The translations under genes were made by a program, and so were the position numbers. From Hydractinia symbiolongicarpus (lineage: Eukaryota > Cnidaria > Hydrozoa > Anthoathecata > Hydractiniidae): 64,000 bases of DNA. Location: NCBI RefSeq assembly GCF_029227915.1, contig NC_079875.1:19835001-19899000 (forward strand), written 5' to 3'. Positions within the stretch are counted from its first letter, which is position 1, and each line of letters begins with the position of its first letter. Below the pieces are notes generated by a model, which saw nothing but the letters and a program-made list of their open reading frames with translations, made no database searches and was not told the DNA's origin. Of this stretch, positions 24,118 to 35,497 are shown piece after piece.

Positions 24118-26054
24118 TTTAGCATTGTTTCAAATCGCTTTATTTTTTCGCAGTAATTTCTGACTCGGAGTTAACCCGGAATTGATTAATTTTTTTGAAG
24201 AAATATGCCTAATAACTTCGATAAAAACATTTTGTTATGGATTTTCATTAAGCGAATAAAAAGTAGAAGGTAAAAACACGAAAGTTTCGTTGGGCATTAA
24301 AAAATTAACTTCGATTAGCGCAGCTGCCTAATGATGTGAATTAACACCAGCTGGAAACCAAGCTTTAAAAGCTACGAGGTCCATTAAATTTCGATGCTGT
24401 TGCGGCCCAAGCAGATATTTTTTGTGTCGGAATGTGTGATACAAATTTGGTACATATGCGACCTCAAAGAATTGTGTGTGATTATGAACTCAAAATCCAT
24501 ATATGCCATCGGCTTGGTAGATAGAAATGGTATAACTGATGTTTGTGCGTTGTTGTGATTTATGTGGTATTGCGTCGATTCCAAGCCACAACGTCTTTGA
24601 GATTGTTTTTGCAGATACAAATTTTATGTGTCTGCTTTCTTGAAAATTTCTGATGATGTTGCGTCAAAAATAATTTTTTTTATGATGTGTTAAAAACATG
24701 GATTCCACTGGAAAGAAAAAAGAAGAACATAGAAAAGTTTATGTTAGGGTGCCCTCTAAAGCCCCTAAAGAAAGCAGGCGTTTATTTAGATAAGGGGAGG
24801 GTCAACTCATAAGCTTGTTACTCACTAGTCTCCCAATTGCGCCTAGTATCGACACACTTGACACGTGGAACAAGAAAAATTGATCCTGCAGTGTAAAAAA
24901 GAGAACAATATTACTTTCTTTCAATGTATTTTCCAGTGTTTTTGTTTTCTTTATTGGCTAAAGCAGAAGAACCAACATTATAGTTCGCTTCTTAAAATTT
25001 GTAAGAATATTTTGTTTTTATTGCGTCAAAATACATTTCCATCTTCGCGCCCACCGTCCAGGTTACCGCAAGTGACAAAATAAACGCTCACACTTAAGTT
25101 ACTCGAGAATTCCCAAAATGTTTATGTTTTTTACTTTCATTAGTGGAACTTCGTGAGGCCACTCTATAGGATACTTTAACTTGTCTTGGCTTAGACTTGT
25201 TCTCAGCATGTAACACACAAACAATAAATAAGCATAACATCAGTCAACAACTTCGAAAAATAAGCCGTCCCGTGATAATATTATAGACGTAGAAAAGCCC
25301 TGGGAATGAAAATGGACATACCCAAAAGCTTTTGTAGGGAAAACAGCTCTTTGAACAGTATGTAGTTTTTAAAAATGAATATTCTAATCTTAATTCCGAT
25401 AGATTTTAAAAATCCTCTTTATTTTTACCGACATTTTTTGTCCGACAAGTTATTGTCCAGGAGAAGTAGAAACATATAAACAAAGCAGGAATATAAACAT
25501 GCATGTATATTTTTTCCTCAGGACTTCACGTACAATTAGTTGCTGTAAAGAAATTATCTTCTACACATTAAGCAGAATAAGTTTGGAATTATGGCCATTG
25601 GAATAGAGGTGGAATTGGAATAGAAAATTTTATTGATTTCTTTTCCTCGTGGATTGGTGGATTGATCGAGAGATGAAAGAAAAATTATATTGCTTATTTT
25701 ATAGATGCTAGCTGGCTTTGAAGTAAAACACAAAAAATAGATCCTTCCTTTTTAAATGGAACTTTTACTTGCTGCAACAAACTATTTTTCTAATGTATTA
25801 GGAATAAAATTTTATTTAGGTTTTTATTTTATTTTGATATAAGATTGAAATCCAGCTGCTTGAAATGGGAGCAACACAAAAACTTTAAAAATTGATAGTA
25901 CATATCTCTTAGCATAAAGACATGAAACGTATAAATACGCATAGTTGTTTGTAAACATTGATTTTCGTCTGACGTAGGAGGCTGCCTCCTAGTAGGAGGC
26001 TGCGTGGTTTCCCGTGTGCGCTGAAAGTCAAGAAGTCTGGGTTCTAAAACATCT
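24118..26054. other. Region downstream of the homeodomain exon, nothing resolved
   Basis: AT-rich DNA likely to be a large Islet intron or 3' region. No further exon could be joined to the phase-0 donor at 24091 with confidence, and no mobile-element ends were recognised. Confidence 0.4.
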
Positions 26055-26070
26055 GTGACGATTTTTCGTT

Positions 26071-26295
26071 CATACACAGATCAATATTTACAACATAGTA
26101 GGATGGCTTTGAGTGAGCATTTTGCATCCGAATCGAGCGGTGATGATTTTATTGCAAATATTAATAAACTAAAGCCATATGATCACGAACCAAGGATTCC
26201 ACAAGACGAATTAGATTCATTATCATCATTTTTTAACGATAACAGCTCAAGTTGTAGCAAAGAATCACAACAATCTCTGGCAATACTAAAGCTTG
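26071..26295 (+). CDS. Candidate exon, Ser/Asp-rich, gene unknown
   Basis: An acceptor-like tacacag precedes 26071. The frame then contains MALSEHFASESSGDDF (ATG at 26103) and an acidic, Ser-rich stretch with PQDELDSLSSFFNDNSSS, and it meets a possible donor at 26296 (ttg|gttttc). Composition looks more coding than its surroundings. It could be part of the Islet C-terminal tail, but direct joining to the homeodomain exon would put it out of frame, so an extra exon would be needed. It could equally be the first exon of a separate gene. I do not recognise the sequence. Confidence 0.35.
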
Positions 26296-26604
26296 GTTTT
26301 CGTCTATTGTTAAATCGGGTTAATTTTTTTGCGCTAATTTCTAATCTCAGAGTTAATCATATTGAGTATTTAGTTTCCATTAGAAGTAAAATTATTTAAT
26401 TAATTTTGTTGATGAAATGTGTCAACAACGGTACTAGGAGAATTCTCCCTCCCCCCCCCCCACTTCAGTGAATTGCATTTCAGTAAATTGCCCCTGAGAG
26501 TCCAGCAATATTCATCCTGGACAGTTACGTTGAAATTGGTTAAAAAATGCTGTAAAAAATCTTGTGTATGATGATTTTATTTTATTCTGCCACTACGCCG
26601 AGCA

Positions 26605-26890
26605 TTATACAACTGAAAAAAATATTTTAGGGCATACTTTGAAAGTTCCATCAGAGTACCAAAGTTCTGACTCGAAAAACAACTGCAACCCTTGACATAA
26701 ATAATCAATTGACATTTCCCACTCCACTATCGTATAAAATAAATTGCTATCCATTCTCTGTTTTTGAAAATTAGGAGGAAGTACTGGTATTGCTGCACGA
26801 TTACCAGAATGTAAAGGAAAATCTCTTTCTTGTCGATTTGCACAGATACTTTTGCGCATCGTCTCCACCGATGGCAAGTTAACAGCACTA
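26605..26890 (-). pseudogene. MULE-type transposase fragment
   Basis: The minus-strand frame contains NLPSVETMRKSICANRQERD and, further on, ESELWYSDGTFKVCPKIFF. The W-x-DGTFKVCP block is the hallmark around the first catalytic aspartate of MULE (Mutator-like) transposases, and the preceding region matches the usual linker after the N-terminal zinc domain. The frame ends soon after the first aspartate, so the remaining catalytic residues are absent. A possible N-terminal remnant starting MPSKKSRERPNAIR lies upstream near 27110, but that link is weak. No terminal repeats were identified. Confidence 0.7.
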
Positions 26891-27319
26891 AATTGAAGAT
26901 ATGTTACTGAGTTCTTAAGCTAGGATTTGCTGGCTTGTATCCAGTCGATTCCTCCGCTTTCCGTCCAATAGCGGATTTAACTTTTGCCACTCCGCAACTG
27001 ATTTGAGACGGAGGATGAGTATGCTATACTCTGAAAGCTTTGTTCTGGATTTGCATTTTCTTTTTCTTCTGAAGACACATTCTTATGGCGTTAGGCCGTT
27101 CCCTAGATTTTTTGGAAGGCATACATGTAACTGTTTCTTATAAATTTTGTTTCAGTAGTTACAAGACGTATGATATATTTAACTAGCTCACAAATCACAG
27201 ACGTCATGATGAAATGAAATTTTTCGATCAGTGTAAGAAATTTTTATTCAAACGGGTTTCACTTCTGTTCCGCTGATACTTTAGAACTGCAAGTCCCGCA
27301 GATCCAATGTGGCTTAATA

Positions 27320-27640
27320 GTTTCATCACTATGTGTGTAATTAGCTAAGTGGTAACGTTTCCGATTGGTAGGTTGATAGTCCCAAGATCGAAACCGATGA
27401 CGTTACATTTTCCCGATATTTTTATACGGAACTTTCTCTACATGCAGCTGGCGAGACTCTTTTTACTCTTTACTATTCCCAGTTAGACGAACCAAGTCTT
27501 TGCGTATCGAATAAAATTAAGTTAGCTCAGTTGGGTTTGATCACAAGGTTAGGCTACGGCATTCCTTCGACTAGCGCGTGCTACTCTTAAACCCAACTTT
27601 GTTCCCCCTTACGGCCCAAGCTGTAAAAGAAACAGCATCC
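27320..27640 (+). repeat. tRNA-derived SINE-like fragment(s)
   Basis: At about 27341 the sequence tagctaagtgg fits a pol III A box, and about 45 bp later agatcgaaacc fits a B box. This spacing is that of a tRNA-derived SINE head. A second A-box-like tagctcagttggg follows at about 27525 without a clear B box. No fold with tRNA stems was established, so this is not called a tRNA gene. Confidence 0.4.
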
Positions 27641-27750
27641 AACCAATACAAACGCGGCCTTTAGTGCCAAAACGTTGTAAATATTTTGACAAAATTTGAA
27701 AAAAACAAAAAATCCCATTGTGGAACAGACACCTCAGCTCCTAATCAATA

Positions 27751-28371
27751 TCTACCTTATTCCATGAAATTAACGAGTCAATAAAGTAACGCGGTTTTTC
27801 AAAATTCGCGTTAATTTATAACCGTTAATTAAATGCAGTTAATTTATAGATTGTTTATTTCATGACTCGTTAATCAAAATACTGGTAATTTGGTGACTTT
27901 TTTATAATATATAAAAGCTAGAAAACGTAAAGATATAATTTTTTTACAAATTTTCTACTATTTTTTCCTCATCGGACGATAGCTCAACGGTGTTCTCTTT
28001 TTTAGCAAACTTTTTTAAAATAGCTTTTGTATAATCTTCATACTCTGATTCAAATAGAAAATTAACTGAAAGCACTTTTTTTCCGAAATATTTTATATTT
28101 TTAACATTGTCTTTCCAAACAACGAAAATTTTAATTTCGATTTCCAAGCTGCCTTGTAATAGAGGAGACCGCTTCATTACCGTGGATTCGACTGTCGCCG
28201 TAATTTTTGCTTCGTGTGATATTGCATATTCTCAAATTCGTGTCATAAATTCATTTTTGAAAAAGAACTTGCTTAACCGCCTTAACTAAATGCCTTTTTA
28301 AAATAATTTCATTGAACTGCGGTAATTTCATGACAGTTAATTTAATTCGCGTTAATTTGGAATAAGGTAGA
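27751..28371. mobile_element. 621 bp TIR element with a short minus-strand ORF
   Basis: Perfect 14 bp ends, tctaccttattcca (27751-27764) and tggaataaggtaga (28358-28371), enclose AT-rich subterminal repeats of gttaattt type and an internal frame. The frame (minus, 28177-27944, extendable upstream to an in-frame stop near 28247) gives a Lys/Glu/Val-rich peptide with the acidic end ELSSDEEKIVENL. It has more coding character than nearby DNA. I recognise no transposase domain. It may be a non-autonomous element, a deletion derivative that keeps part of a transposon gene, or an element that captured a host exon. Confidence 0.65.
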
Positions 28372-31300
28372 CTCTACGAGCTAGATAATAAACTCCATTG
28401 TGATTGCAAACTCTACAAATCCAACCTGACAAGTTCTTATATAGCATTTCGATAAAAATATGTGCATCTGTAAACTTGACAGGTCAGGTGACCCAGTAAA
28501 AAAATGGGACAGAGTATTTCTGTGTGTATTGCGCAACCGTTCCTTTCGTTTTAAAAAAAGGTTATAAATCTTTTCAAACATCTCCTATTTGCATATAAGG
28601 CAATACCTTCACTTAACCAGCTGTTAGAGCGTGTACAAAAAATAGTAAAAATAAAAACTTAAAGATTAGGCCTTGAAAGAGGCCTAATCAAGTGGCTCTT
28701 ATATGCACAGTTTTTCTGGGCGTAATATTTGTCTCAACGGACCAAAGTTTCATATATAATCTTGCAGAGTTAAGCGAGCTCCGCGATTTACGTCACAGAT
28801 ATGTGCAGCGAGTTGTTTTTTTCATATTCCTTTTATACAAAGCAAACAAACTGCTCGCATATTGCCCTTGATTATTCACCAGAGAACATTCAAGGGCTTG
28901 GAGCTCCAAATGCTTTAAATGTACAATCATGTTATTCAGGCTCCTGTTTACTTGAAGTTCAAGCAATTTAGTTTGAGTATTTTACTGAATTGGTTGGCTA
29001 GCAAGCACGGTGTTGCAAAACTTGTAGCTAGGGGAAACTTAGAAATTGGTAAATGATTTGTCCACCTGACTATAACACTTCGTTGGTTCTCTAAAGCTTA
29101 CCTCCCACGTTAATTTCACATGAAAGAACTTTGAAAGTTGTCTAGGAATCTTTTTATTTTTTTAAAAAATCTTTATTGGTTCTTAAGATTTTAGACTTAA
29201 AATTTCCACTAATTTTGCATGACATCATATATTTCTTGCCTAGCTATAACAAGGCAGAAATGCAACTTATTATTAACATTTTTTATTCATTTTAAATAAA
29301 CTTTAGAATTCTGATATTCTGTAAATTCATATCGTTAACTGAAACTAAATTCATATATCGTGAACTCACTGCTTGCTGTTATATTTAGCAGCTGCTATAA
29401 AGTCCAAACATATGTGGATAAAAAATTGCTTCAAAAAGCATTTACTTAGGAGTCTTTTTGCATTTACATTTTGTGGCCTTAACATTCCCAAAAAGCCAAC
29501 CATTAATTCATAAACAATAGATTCTGCTTTTCCATTTCCTAATGAAATGTTTTTAAAACGCTATAACTACAGCTTTTTATGTTTTTCACTCAACAAGCAC
29601 ACACTTTATTGCACATACATTGGAGATACAAAAACAATATTGCTTTCTTTAAAATAATGGTAATAATAACAAGAATTTAATCAAAAGCGTTACACAGGTT
29701 TGAAAATTGCAATTGACAAGTCCACATGCGATCTATTTTGTCGATTTAATTGTTTGAATCGTGTATCAATGCTTTAACAGTATAAAAAGTATTGGTAAAC
29801 AACTTTACGAACATCAAAGTATTGTGTGCTATCGTAGGAGAGGTTCAACAAAATTAAACTTTTTAGAGCTCATGAAATTCTGCTGTTGTTCAAAAACCGC
29901 TTTTTATTGATACATACTTCTATGTTTATTGTCATCATTTTGCTTAGAAGATTTTCAAAATGCTAAAAGAGCATCCAATCACAAAAGAATATCAGCAAAA
30001 AGATGTTTCTTGCAAGTAAATCTTTTATTTACTGGCAGAATTGACTACCTAGGTTGAATCTTATCTGACCTATTGCTAAGGTAAGAATTGCTTTTAATAT
30101 CTTCGGAACCAAAATTGACATGCTGTCGAAAACGAATTATCGGAGTCTCTGGGCTAAATTCGGGAACTTAGAAAGTATGATGATAATAGAAATACTTTTT
30201 TGGCTAAATTTTATTCAACCAGCCTAAAACCGTATCATACCAAATCTCAATCTCAAACCAATATTTTAATTTTTACTTAAGTTACAGGACTTTTAACTGA
30301 AAAGGACACTATATATTCTACCCGGTTTAGACTTATTTTGTGAATTTTTATGTTCACTGCCTTGTAATTAGTATTAAAAGTCTCGAGTAATGAGATAAGT
30401 CTTGAGATAATATATTACAGTGGCGAGCTGTTTAATATCTACATCTTTAGTGGATCCTGTATTTAAACATATGAGCGCTTAATCAAAGTGTGACTTTAAA
30501 TATCATTCTGTTCAATTTGTCTAAAATTTCTTCATAGCGTGTTTTAAGGCCTAGCAAGAATCATTTTAAAACAAATATCTTTCTACCTCAAGATGACTGT
30601 GTAATCTTTTTATGCGTCATGCAAAATTATCTTTTATCGGATTGGTATAAAAGTACTCCTAACAAGTTTTAAGTCAATAACTTCATTTCTCACCTAAGTT
30701 ATTATTGCACTTTTAATTTCCCTGAATTAGGCCGGATAAATGTGCATTTAATGATAAAATGGTCCTGACAAATAACCTACTGGCTTTTTATAATTTTTGT
30801 GGTAACTTAAACATATAAATAATAAAACATTCTTGCTAACCATAACCTGAAATAAATAAGTTACATTTTGTAAAACAAAATTTTCGAAATTTTGCATAAA
30901 GCTGCAAATTAAACCTCGCCACTTGGAAACAAGCTGATTTTTTGAATGTGCCTACTTAGCTAGTTAGCTACTTTTCTAGTTATTGAACTTTGCCAGCAAT
31001 TTAAATATTTCCATGTAAGTACTTTATGATATCTTTCTTCTTCATTTATTGCTTAGTAATGGTTTTTATTAAATTTTTTAATTTGAAAAACATGCTACAG
31101 CTCCTCCGCCATTATATTACAAACAGTTTTCTCCTGTTCGTCCCAGACTTGCCACCTCGCAAAAAAATGTGACACATCCGCGTCAATCAGGTTTTATATC
31201 TGACCAGCTTCCTCCGGGGCCATGTTTGTATCGCCGTCCCGATGTCAGAAAAGATTCGAGCGCCGTGGGGACGAGGTTGCATTTTATTATGAATTTTCAT

Positions 31301-31840
31301 GAGGCGAGTTAAAAGGAAAATAGCTAGCTAATTAGCTTTCGCACACATAATATGCTCATTTTTTTTTATATAAAGTGTGTTCGCGCTAAATCGCGTTAAA
31401 ATATATTTTTTTTCGGATATTTAGCCCGGGCGCTAATTCAAATTACAACAAATGCGCTAATTAGTCATCGCTCTTTTGAGACCCATCCTTTATGCACTGC
31501 TTTTGCTGTATTTTTACATGCCGTTATGGCTCTGTTGAACTACAAAAATTATGCTGGTTTATTTTCTCTACTTGCAAAACGGTTCAGCTGATATTTGGAG
31601 CTTGTATTGTGTAAATTGTTGCCCAGAGATATGACATAATTTTATACCTTGTAAATATTTCTGTATGTTTCCTCCTAGCGCAGCGTCAGTTCAAAGATTG
31701 AAAAACTTTTAAAAAATATTACTGCAGGAGGGGTTGCATATTGGTACATATTTTTTTCTTCAAAGTTACTTAATTTTTGGTATATGTGATGGACCCCAAG
31801 GGTCACTGTATTGCGCTTATTTATCTGTTACACGCTTTTT
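28372..31840. other. 3.5 kb without a recognisable gene
   Basis: AT-rich, with short frames only. A GC-richer patch at about 31200-31285 (contains gtcccgatgtcagaaaag and gtggggacgaggttgc) resembles a dispersed-repeat fragment, since a similar phrase (ctcgtcccgagagctc) occurs at about 23120. No terminal repeats or protein motifs were found. Confidence 0.5.
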
Positions 31841-31990
31841 TAAAAATGTAACAAGGTTTTTAAAAATGTTTTACGGTTTAAAAAATGCAACGCGCTTTTT
31901 TATTCGAATGTTACGCGCATGTATAAATGTAACGAGCTTTGTTTTAAAAAATGCAACGTGATTTTTTTTCTTTCTAAAAATGCCACTTTT
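31840..31990. repeat. Degenerate tandem array of ~30 bp units
   Basis: Five or so imperfect copies of a unit like atgcaacgcgcttttttaaa follow each other. The same flavour of repeat (gcgtagcaaaaaat) appears in the palindrome arms at 35550-35640 and 60800-60890. Confidence 0.55.
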
Positions 31991-32101
31991 TTAAGCCCGC
32001 TACATAGCCACTCTTTTTAATTTAATAACTAACGAACAGCAAAAGCGACAGGCAGTAGTGTTTTTAAGCTCTTTCTTTGTGCTTGCTTGACAAGGCAAGA
32101 T

Positions 32102-32640
32102 GAATGTTCTAAAAAAAACCATTCGAGCAGAAATAGAGCGATATAACAGAGATAGAGATACATATGTCGAAGGTAATTCCAACCCAAGTAGCGGTGCTGT
32201 TACTAATACTGTTACTACTGGTTCTACTTCTGCTATTGTTGCTAACAACAAGGGCAAATCAGAAAGAGCAACAGACTGAGAGGGAAATGACCAGCCTTCT
32301 GAACAAAATAAGGAGCAAAGGTAGTGGTAAAAACAAGAGTTCTTCAAAGCTTTTAAAAACAAAAAAACTTCAGGTTAAATACAAACGTTTTGATGGTGGA
32401 AGTAAATGCTACAAGATGGTTAGACAAGGAGAAGATATTCCATGTGGTGGTTGCATAACATTTAAAGAAGTTTTGGAGAGAGCAAGAGAATTTTGACAAC
32501 AATGGCTCAAATTTTTTCCTGGAGCTTAAAGATGAATGCTACATAACTGTCAATGATGTCACAGGTCAAACACTTGAGGAAGGTGTATGGAATTATTTTG
32601 GCAGAAGGATATTATTATATCTAGAGCATGCTTTTAAATA
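32102..32640 (+). pseudogene. Unrecognised gene relic in three frames
   Basis: An ATG at 32102 opens a polar frame (starts MNVLKKTIRAEIERYNRDRD) that stops near 32280. A second frame carries KLQVKYKRFDGGSKCYKMVR and a GEDIPCGGCITFKEVLERA block to 32496. A third picks up directly with FDNNGSNFFLELKDECYITV and ends in YLEHAFK at about 32640. Read together these look like one small protein with two frame changes. I recognise no domain. The Leu-rich run in the second frame at 32190-32245 is probably an out-of-frame artefact. It lies just beyond the 3' end of the LINE. Confidence 0.4.
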
Positions 32641-32959
32641 AAGTGTAGCAGAAGATACATGTTATGATTTTATTATGTATTTTTTTGAATATAAAACTTT
32701 ATATACTTAATAATATACCTAAAGGGAATAATATACCTAATATTCTTTGATCTTTTCCATGAGAAATAAGTACAGGTGTAAAGCCTCCCATACAGTGCTT
32801 GCTGTATTCCTGTTGCTATTCCTTCCAGAGTCTCGGCGATCTGTGAAAATTTAACTGAGTGATCAGGGGGGATGTCACCAACCTATACGATGCCTTTGCA
32901 GTGTCGATCAAAATGACTGGATTCGTTGATTATGCTTAAATGTTATTATACTAAAATTA

Positions 32960-34955
32960 TTAACGTTTGAATCTCCGTTTAATGAGGACAAATACAGACA
33001 AATACAGGATAGATATTTCATTAAATGTGGCAAGTAAATCACCATATGATAGGTCAATGTTGTAAACGACTTTTAGTGTCCTACGATGAATTTTCTCAAT
33101 TTTTTTATAAGATGTTTTTCTACAAAACATCCAGATTATCGGAGCATAACTGAATTGACTTTTGATGAAATATTGTCTTAACCTACGGAGAGCATGGAGT
33201 TTATAGTTAGCCGTAGAGCATATATTTTGAATATGGTCATTAAATAGTAACTTATTGTCAATAGTAGTTCCTAACAACACCACACTATTTGTCTCTTTGA
33301 TGGAAATTTGATCTATCTGTAATGTTATCGGCTGCCTCACTTTTTTGCATAAAATCATAAACTGAAATTTTTCAAGATTTGCTTTAAGTGAGTTAATTTT
33401 AAACCATTCCAGTAAATTTTTTGTATCGTGAAGCAGGCGGTTAATTACAACGGATAAAATTACATCGCAAGAATAAAGTGAGTTGTCATCAGCGAAGTTA
33501 CATATATCAGTTTTTTCGACGAAAATAAAAGGTCGTTAATGTAGATTAAAAAGAGCAGGGGACCATATATAGACCCTTGTGGTACTCCGCGAAGTATCTG
33601 AAACCAATCACTCAAAGAAGCACCGATTTTTACTCTCTGTTTGCAAGAGGATAAATAATCAAGTATAAGTTGAAGGCTACTTTTACTTAGACCATAAGCT
33701 TCAAGTTTAGCTATGATTAAGTCATGGGGTAAGCAGTCGTAAGCTTTAGACAAATCCATTAGTATTGTCCCCACAAAGCCTCCATTATCTAATTCACGTT
33801 GCCAAGCTTGTAATAATTTAAAGAGAGCGTGTTGTGTCGAATGCGCTTTCTTAAAACCACATAGAAGGTTGTTTAGTAAGGGTTCAATATAATTTGATAG
33901 TTGTTTGTATAAAAGTTTTTCATAGACCTTCGACAGAAGAGGTAAAATACTAATTGGTCGATAATTCGATTTTACTGTCTTGTCACCCTTTTTGAATATG
34001 GGAATTATATTTGCCTCTTTCAGGCAATTTGGAAAGCGACTATTTTTTATATCCTCGTTTATACAATCACACAGTCTTTCAAAGCATTGACCAAACTCTT
34101 TCAGTATTTTTACAGGAATATCACTACTTGTAGCTTTGTTTGTAGGTAGATTTTTAATAATTTCTTTGACTTCGTTTAGTGTTACTGGATTAAATGCAAA
34201 TTCATGATTTTTGGAAAAATTCTTTTTATAGCTACTATACTGGGATGCTTCGCATATTTTCTGGTGATGTTACCTATCTCATCTGAAGGTTGGTTTTCTG
34301 GAACTATGGGCCATTTTCCAAAAAAGGAATTAAAAATAACGGCAATGTCTTTATTTTCCATTATAATTTTATCGTTTTCAATTAATATAATATTAGCATC
34401 ACCCTGTGCGTGCTTATTAGAAAAATATGGTTTATATGTTTGCCAGAAAGGCTTTGTGTTTTCACGAATATCAAGTTTACTAAAGTAGTCTAATTTAGCG
34501 AGTTTGTTAAGTTTTACCACATAGTTACGTTGTTTGTTAAAGCTTATAATGTCCGACGTGTTTTTTGTTTTATTGACACGATTTTTCAATTGAGACCGTT
34601 TCATAATGGCCTGACGTAACGCCTTGTTCATGTGTGGTTTTGATTACCACGTATCATTTTAGTTTTTTTAGGAGCATGTTTTTCAAGCACAGTGACATAG
34701 TTTGTTTGGAATGTTTCATATTGTTTATCTCTATTATTCATTGCATTTTTTAAGTCTTGCTGAAAAAACTCCTTATTAAATTTCTTGTAACACCTGTAGG
34801 TTATAATTTTAGCCTCTTCTTTCTGAAATGATGTTTTCAACATTGAGTAAATCATGTGGTGATGATCACTGATACCAGTTTCATAAGAAGCAGTATTTTT
34901 AAACGAATACTTTCGATTTGTGAGGATTAAATCAATTTTTGAGTCTGAGCACTTA
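32960..34955 (-). mobile_element. 5'-truncated non-LTR retrotransposon (jockey/CR1 type)
   Basis: Read on the minus strand, it starts inside the end of an endonuclease domain (SKIDLILTNRKYSFKN, then GISDHHHMIY) and continues into reverse transcriptase. Visible RT blocks are the palm start ILMDLSKAYDCLPHDLI, the loop RGVPQGSIYGPLLFLIYIND and the catalytic NFADDN, followed by KLHALRRLRQYFIKSQFSYA typical of the thumb region. At least three frame changes break it (about 34180, 33530 and 33400), so it is inactive. The 5' end is truncated where it meets the DDE integrase-like gene at about 34955. Truncation is expected of target-primed reverse transcription. The exact 3' end and any tail were not located. 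Confidence 0.85.
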
Positions 34956-35430
34956 AAACATGTGTTTTGTTTGTTGGTGCTACCTCTAACCATATCAACT
35001 TTCTGGAAAAGCCATCAATACACCCATTGATGCTGAAACCAAACAGCTTCAGTTTGTTGTGGCCATCTAAAAGTTCGGGCCATTTGCAACATATTTCCGA
35101 CGGTGTAATTTACGCCTTCTTCTCAGTTTAACTCCGTCTGGATCTAAACGTTTTTTGATTTGTCTCACGTCTTCTCGCCTGCAAAAGTATCCCTTCGATA
35201 GTAATGATTTATGAATCCTTCTGTAACCTATGTTCGACCACTCAATCGATCTGCAACAGTTTTCACTACATCCTTCCAACACTTCTTATATAATGCAAAG
35301 GACGTCTTCTCATACCTTTCTTGCGGAACCATCTTTTCAAGATAGAAGAGCTTATGTTAAGATTTCAGTGTATGTCAGACCATCTTCAAAATATCTATGA
35401 ATTGCTTCCTGTATATCCGCTATCTTAACA
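34955..35430 (-). pseudogene. Decayed DDE integrase-like transposase, N-terminal part
   Basis: The minus-strand frame from about 35430 contains DIQEAIHRYFEDGLTYTEIL, a helix-turn-helix-like region with stops. Then (35282-35067) comes GYRRIHKSLLSKGYFCRRED and a basic linker, and finally the start of a retroviral-integrase fold, KLKLFGFSINGCIDGFSRKL, whose aspartate is the expected first catalytic residue. The LINE joins right after this, so the other two catalytic residues are missing. The family (rve-fold transposase-like genes) is common in cnidarian and fish genomes as I recall. The left arm of the palindrome starts 70 bp beyond its 5' side. Confidence 0.7.
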
Positions 35431-35497
35431 TTGTAGCATGGCGAAATGACATAAAAAATACCGTTTCTTTCACAAGATAGTAAACGTTGTTACATTA

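Noticed and set aside
27335-27400. tRNA gene
   Set aside because: A- and B-box-like sequences are present but I could not form the acceptor, D and anticodon stems; kept only as a SINE-like fragment.
32164-32260. Leu-rich membrane segment in an open frame
   Set aside because: The Leu run comes from reading a Thr/Val/Asn-rich frame (starting at 32102) one base out; probably not a real membrane helix.
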